From assembly GCA_964487155.1 (NCBI GenBank), contig CAZAQB010000040.1, positions 1-24,987 of the forward strand: a stretch of 24,987 bases of DNA, in the 5' to 3' direction. Source of the DNA: CAZAQB01 sp964487155. GTDB taxonomy: Bacteria > Pseudomonadota > Gammaproteobacteria > Nitrococcales > Nitrococcaceae. The notes beneath the pieces are model-generated. The model was not told where the DNA came from, searched no databases, and worked only from the letters and a program-made list of their open reading frames with translations. The position numbers and the translations under genes were made by a program. Position 1 is the first letter of the stretch. Each line of letters starts with the position of its first letter. Of this stretch, positions 21,834-24,987 are shown in pieces.

Positions 21834-23324
21834 TCAGCGCTCCGCCAGCTCCCCTTGGAGCTGGCGCACCAGCACCTGCTGGTACTCGCGGATGCGCTGC
21901 ACGTAGCGCACCGGCTCGTGGCCCCGCGCGTAACCGTACTTGAGGTCCCGGTAGTAGCGCGGATCGGAGAGCAGCGGCAGCACCTGCTTCACGTCGGCCC
22001 ACAGGTGGGGGGCGAGGCCCTGGCGGCGCGCCAGCGCCTGGGCGTCGTGGAGGTGGCCGCGGCCGACGTTGTAGGCGGCCAGCGCCAGCCAGGTGCGGTC
22101 CGGCTCGCGCACCGCCTCGTCGAAGCGCCGGGTCATGTGCGCCAGGTAGCGGGCCCCGCCGAAGATGCTCTGGCGCGGGTCCAGCCGGTTGGTGACGCCC
22201 ATGGCCTTGGCCGTGGGCAGGGTCAGCATCATGATGCCGCGCACGCCGGTGGGGCTCTTTGCGTCCGCCACCCAGTGGGACTCCTGGTAGCCCTGGGCGG
22301 CCACCAGCGTGTAGTCCAGTGCGTGTTCCTCGGCCGCCTTTTGGAACAGATCGCGGTAGCGGGGGAAGCGCTGGTCTATGCGGCGGATGTAGCGGGCGAT
22401 GTCCACGTAGTCGAACTCGGCGTAGAAGCCGTAGTAGCGATCCCGCAGCCGCGCCAGGCTGTTGTCCTGCCCGAAGGCGGCCAGCCACTCGCCGCTCGCC
22501 TCCACTAGCGCCTCGGACCCGGCTGGGAAGGCCCAGGCCAGGGGCTGGTCCCGGCTGAGGTTGAACGGCGCGATCAGCTCCGGCATGTAGCGGCGGTTGA
22601 TATCCACAATGTTGGAGTCCGCCACGGTGCAGTCGATGGCCCGCGACCACACCTGGCGCAGCAGCGCCTCGGTGTCCAGCTCGGCGGTCTCCCGCCAGGC
22701 AAGCCCCGGGTGGCCGTCGGCCCTCAGTTCCCGCAGCCGCTCGCTGTAACTGCTGCTGGCGATCACCACCAGATCCAGGCCCACCAGGTCTTCCACCGAT
22801 TCCGGCTGAGCGGTATCGCGCCGGCACACCACCTGCTGGGTGACGCTCTGGTAGCTGCCGCCGAACAGCAAGCGCTCCTTGCGGGCGTCGGTGATGGTGA
22901 GCCCGGCGGCCGCCAGGTCCGCCTCGCCGGCCTCCAGACGCCGCAGGATGTCGTCCACCGTGGCGGCCATGACGTATTCGGCCTCCACCCCCAGGGCGGC
23001 GGCGAAGGCCTCCACCAGGTCGTGCTCGGGCCCGGCGGGCTGGCCATCCCGGTCGATGTACCAAGTGGTGGGTGCGTTGCGGGTGAGCACGCGCAGGGTG
23101 CCGGATGTCTTTATCTGTGGCAGGGAGCGCGGCAGCGGCGCCGGCGGGGCGGCCGCCTGGGCCGGCGCCTGGGTCTGGACGGGAGCGCCGCCGCCAGCCC
23201 CGGCACCGCCCTCGGGCGCCTCGCCACAGGCCGCCAGCAACAGCGCCGCGGCCCAGGCCGTGCTCCAGCGGCGCGCCGGCAGCCCGCGCCAGGAGGGTCG
23301 ATTGGGGTGGCGGGAAATCTCCAT
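21834..23324 (-). CDS. mltF: Membrane-bound lytic murein transglycosylase F
   Basis: The 496-aa lipoprotein has a lipobox LLAA-C (Cys33), an Ala/Pro/Gly-rich linker (about 35-68), a periplasmic solute-binding-like domain (about 70-300; SGTLRVLTRNAPTTWY, AATVDDILRRLEAGEADLAAAGLTIT), and a C-terminal lysozyme-like SLT domain (about 325-460). The catalytic Glu348 is in YQESHW, followed by SPTGVRGIMMLTLPTAKAMG and LALAAYNVGRGHL. This two-domain layout is diagnostic of MltF. It cleaves peptidoglycan from the outer-membrane inner face to 1,6-anhydromuropeptides. The signal region has a longer basic start than usual (MEISRHPNRPSWRGLPARRW), and the true start could be inside it. It is monocistronic. 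The 162 bases downstream to the ferredoxin start carry no gene. Confidence 0.94.
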   Translation of the reverse strand: MEISRHPNRPSWRGLPARRWSTAWAAALLLAACGEAPEGGAGAGGGAPVQTQAPAQAAAPPAPLPRSLPQIKTSGTLRVLTRNAPTTWYIDRDGQPAGPEHDLVEAFAAALGVEAEYVMAATVDDILRRLEAGEADLAAAGLTITDARKERLLFGGSYQSVTQQVVCRRDTAQPESVEDLVGLDLVVIASSSYSERLRELRADGHPGLAWRETAELDTEALLRQVWSRAIDCTVADSNIVDINRRYMPELIAPFNLSRDQPLAWAFPAGSEALVEASGEWLAAFGQDNSLARLRDRYYGFYAEFDYVDIARYIRRIDQRFPRYRDLFQKAAEEHALDYTLVAAQGYQESHWVADAKSPTGVRGIMMLTLPTAKAMGVTNRLDPRQSIFGGARYLAHMTRRFDEAVREPDRTWLALAAYNVGRGHLHDAQALARRQGLAPHLWADVKQVLPLLSDPRYYRDLKYGYARGHEPVRYVQRIREYQQVLVRQLQGELAER

Positions 23325-23402
23325 GGAGATTCAGACTACCAGGATTCCAGTGACCAGGGCCCAACGGGCACGATCTTTGGCGGCGCCGCGTTGGGCTGGC
23401 GG

Positions 23403-24533
23403 TCACGGACCCCGTTGGGCGAGTAGCGCCCGCAGGGCGGCCCGCAGCTCGGCCCGGTCAAGGCGCTGCGCCTCGATCTCCACATGGGCAAGCCCGGCCA
23501 CCAGGAACAGCCGGGCCCGCCCCTCGGGCAGCGCCGCGGCCAGGGCCACGCTCTCCCGCGGCGGGACCATGGGGTCGTCCCGCCCATGCACCAGGATCAG
23601 CCGGAGTTCCAGGCCGGCGAGGTCGCGGCGGCTGAGATCCAGGGCCCGGATCGCCTCCACCGCCGAAGCCGGCAATTTCCGCAACAGGTCCTCCACCCGG
23701 CCGGGATCCCGGTTGCGCAGCAACCGGTAGGCTGCCCGGCCGGCCGGCCCCAGGGCGTCCGGCGGTTCCGCCGGCAGTGGCGCGCCGCTGTCCAGATGAT
23801 GCCAGGCCAGGCGCTCCAGCAGCGCCCGGTCCGCCGCCGAGGGAAGGTGACCCAGGGTGCTCTGCAGCATGGCCCAGCGGGCGTAGTCGCTGGGCTCCCG
23901 GCAGCGCCAGGCGGCGTCGGCGGGCACGCAGCCGGTGGTGGCGTAGGTGATGGCCCGCCCCAGGTCGTAGTAGCCGCCGATCCCCAGCAGGAAGTCCGCC
24001 TCCACGCCGGGCTCCAGAGCCGCCAGCACGGCCGGGCCCACGGAGTAGCTGAGCGCCGCCATGCCCACCGGCAGGCGCTGCAGGCTGGGGCGGCGGCGCA
24101 GGTGCCGAGCGGCATCGGCCACCGGCAACACGTTGGCCTGGCTCAGGGCGAAGCGGCGCAGCGCCGGCAGGTCGGGGACCAGCACCAGAAAGCGGGCCCG
24201 GGCCAGGGTGCGGGCGAAGGCGGCAAGCCGCGGGTCGTCCTTGCCGCCAGGGGCGGCGCCGGGCACCAGCAGCAGTCCCGCCCGGGGCGGCTCCCCCGGG
24301 CGGTACAGGTCGGCGTGATAGCCTCGGCCCTCAACCTGGAAGTCGACCGCCTCCCGCGCGGGTTCCGGAGTGGTGGCCTTGAGCACGCTGGCGCCGTCTC
24401 CGGCGGCGAGATCCTGCAGCACCCAGGTCGCCTCGTCCCAGCCAAGCCAGGCGCAGCCGCCGCCCAGGGCGCCCGCCAGCGCCACTGCAAGCAGGCCGGC
24501 GGGGCGCCGCCCCGGCACGCGGGGGCGGCGCAC
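23403..24533 (-). CDS. Alpha/beta-hydrolase lipoprotein (376 aa)
   Basis: The protein has a lipoprotein signal (basic MRRPRVPGRR, Leu/Ala core, lipobox GGG-C, Cys27) and an alpha/beta-hydrolase fold from about residue 65. The first strand-turn is LLLVPGAAPGGKDDPR (oxyanion region). The nucleophile elbow is LSYSVG with Ser164 (S-x-S-x-G form instead of G-x-S-x-G), the acid is in LVHGRDDPMVPP (Asp319/320), and the catalytic His is H350 in GLAHVE. A helical lid is inserted between about 185 and 295. The substrate is unknown. The GTG at 24533 lies 4 bases after the stop of the DUF4242 gene, so the two form an operon. Confidence 0.82.
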   Translation of the reverse strand: MRRPRVPGRRPAGLLAVALAGALGGGCAWLGWDEATWVLQDLAAGDGASVLKATTPEPAREAVDFQVEGRGYHADLYRPGEPPRAGLLLVPGAAPGGKDDPRLAAFARTLARARFLVLVPDLPALRRFALSQANVLPVADAARHLRRRPSLQRLPVGMAALSYSVGPAVLAALEPGVEADFLLGIGGYYDLGRAITYATTGCVPADAAWRCREPSDYARWAMLQSTLGHLPSAADRALLERLAWHHLDSGAPLPAEPPDALGPAGRAAYRLLRNRDPGRVEDLLRKLPASAVEAIRALDLSRRDLAGLELRLILVHGRDDPMVPPRESVALAAALPEGRARLFLVAGLAHVEIEAQRLDRAELRAALRALLAQRGP

Positions 24534-24537
24534 ACCG

Positions 24538-24810
24538 TCACTCCGCGGTGGTGGGATCGATCACCGTGCGCACCTCAGACACCCGGTTGGCCGGAAACCC
24601 GCCCTGCTCCGCATGGCGGCGCACGGTTTCCTCGTCCGGGGCGATGTAGACGCAGTAGACCTTGTCGTCGGTGACGTAGCTCTGCACCCACTGGATCTGC
24701 GGTCCCATGTCGCGCAGCACGCCGCAGGACTTCTGGGAAATGCCCTGCAGGTCTTCCGCGGCCAGACTCCCCGCCTGGGGAATCTCACGCTCAATGACGA
24801 ATTTAGGCAT
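24538..24810 (-). CDS. DUF4242 family protein (90 aa)
   Basis: This small protein reads MPKFVIEREIPQAGSLAAEDLQGISQKSCGVLRDMG, then IQWVQSYVTDDKVYCVYIAPDEETVRRHAEQGGFPANRVSEV, and is a clear DUF4242 (SCO4226-like ferredoxin-like fold) member. A Streptomyces relative binds nickel; family roles are otherwise unknown. Candidate metal or redox residues are Cys29, Cys53 and His66. ATG 24810 has a strong GGAGGAG site. The stop is nearly joined to the GTG of the hydrolase gene, so it heads a two-gene unit. A run of T on the coding strand just upstream (24826-24832) marks an AT-rich promoter-side region. A MITE copy starts 132 bases upstream. Confidence 0.88.
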   Translation of the reverse strand: MPKFVIEREIPQAGSLAAEDLQGISQKSCGVLRDMGPQIQWVQSYVTDDKVYCVYIAPDEETVRRHAEQGGFPANRVSEVRTVIDPTTAE

Positions 24811-24942
24811 GAACCAATCTCCTCCAAAAAAACACGGCAGGTTTCGCGGAGCCTGCGTCGGCGGACCCCGTACGTGAGAAGTGTTGCAGGTCGCGGTTGC
24901 ACCGCAAGTAGGCCCGCCCTGAAGAAGCTCAGCGACAGGCTG

Positions 24943-24987
24943 CTAGCCCGAAGATTTCACAAATTTGCACCGATCTCGCTTGTCTCT
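24943..24987 (+). mobile_element. MITE-like repeat, copy 4 (left end only, cut by window edge)
   Basis: The first 45 bases of the repeat, identical to copy 2 from CTAGCCCGAAG onward. It is preceded by acaggctg, as copy 2 is by gcaggctg. It has the same orientation as copies 1 and 2. The rest lies beyond the window. Confidence 0.88.

Overview
The window is very GC-rich, densely coded chromosomal DNA. It looks like a gammaproteobacterium, plausibly Ectothiorhodospiraceae/Chromatiales-like (inference). Several families seen here are typical of gammaproteobacteria: Slp lipoprotein, MltF, DUF3301, DUF3581, a YebE/DUF533 remnant and a ZrgA-like zinc protein. A Shethna FeSII-type ferredoxin and a double-domain PPK2 also fit. 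No rRNA, tRNA, CRISPR array, prophage or complete insertion sequence was seen.

Layout. 1-3.1 kb: an unknown gene (-), then an overlapping MoxR AAA+ ATPase / CoxE-type VWA pair (+) ending in a heptanucleotide-repeat hairpin. 3.2-5.7 kb: a large uncharacterised lipoprotein and a convergent ProC-like reductase, separated by hairpin repeats. 5.8-10.2 kb: a MITE-like repeat, an Slp lipoprotein, and a zinc-associated module (His-rich ZrgA/DUF2796 protein behind a Zur-like box, DUF3299 protein, ABC ATPase and FtsX/MacB-type permease). 10.2-13.5 kb: a BIME-like repeat island, a broken YebE tail, DUF3301, an Ldh-family imine/ketoacid reductase, a DUF3581 protein and a small cupin. 13.5-17.8 kb: polyphosphate:AMP phosphotransferase, a nested repeat, a small membrane protein, a CmcJ/NvfI-like oxidoreductase and a membrane-anchored DsbA-like protein. 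17.9-20 kb: another MITE copy touching a small Cys-rich protein gene, a macrodomain hydrolase, and a permease encoded as two half-size genes. 20-25 kb: a deletion scar joining two truncated genes, bacteriohemerythrin, FeSII ferredoxin, MltF, a lipoprotein alpha/beta hydrolase and a DUF4242 protein.

The most distinctive content is between the genes. A 169-bp MITE-like element occurs twice complete, and partial copies form both ends of the window. A second family of paired hairpins keeps an invariant loop (TTGCGRAGAAA) while its stems change in a compensated way. Enterobacterial-type REP sequences, a second compensated hairpin pair and a heptamer tandem repeat are also present. Working groupings by gene context: zinc handling (6.8-10.2 kb), oxygen or nitrogenase protection (bacteriohemerythrin next to FeSII), and stress/energy metabolism (PPK2). 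Most other genes are single transcription units separated by repeats rather than long operons.
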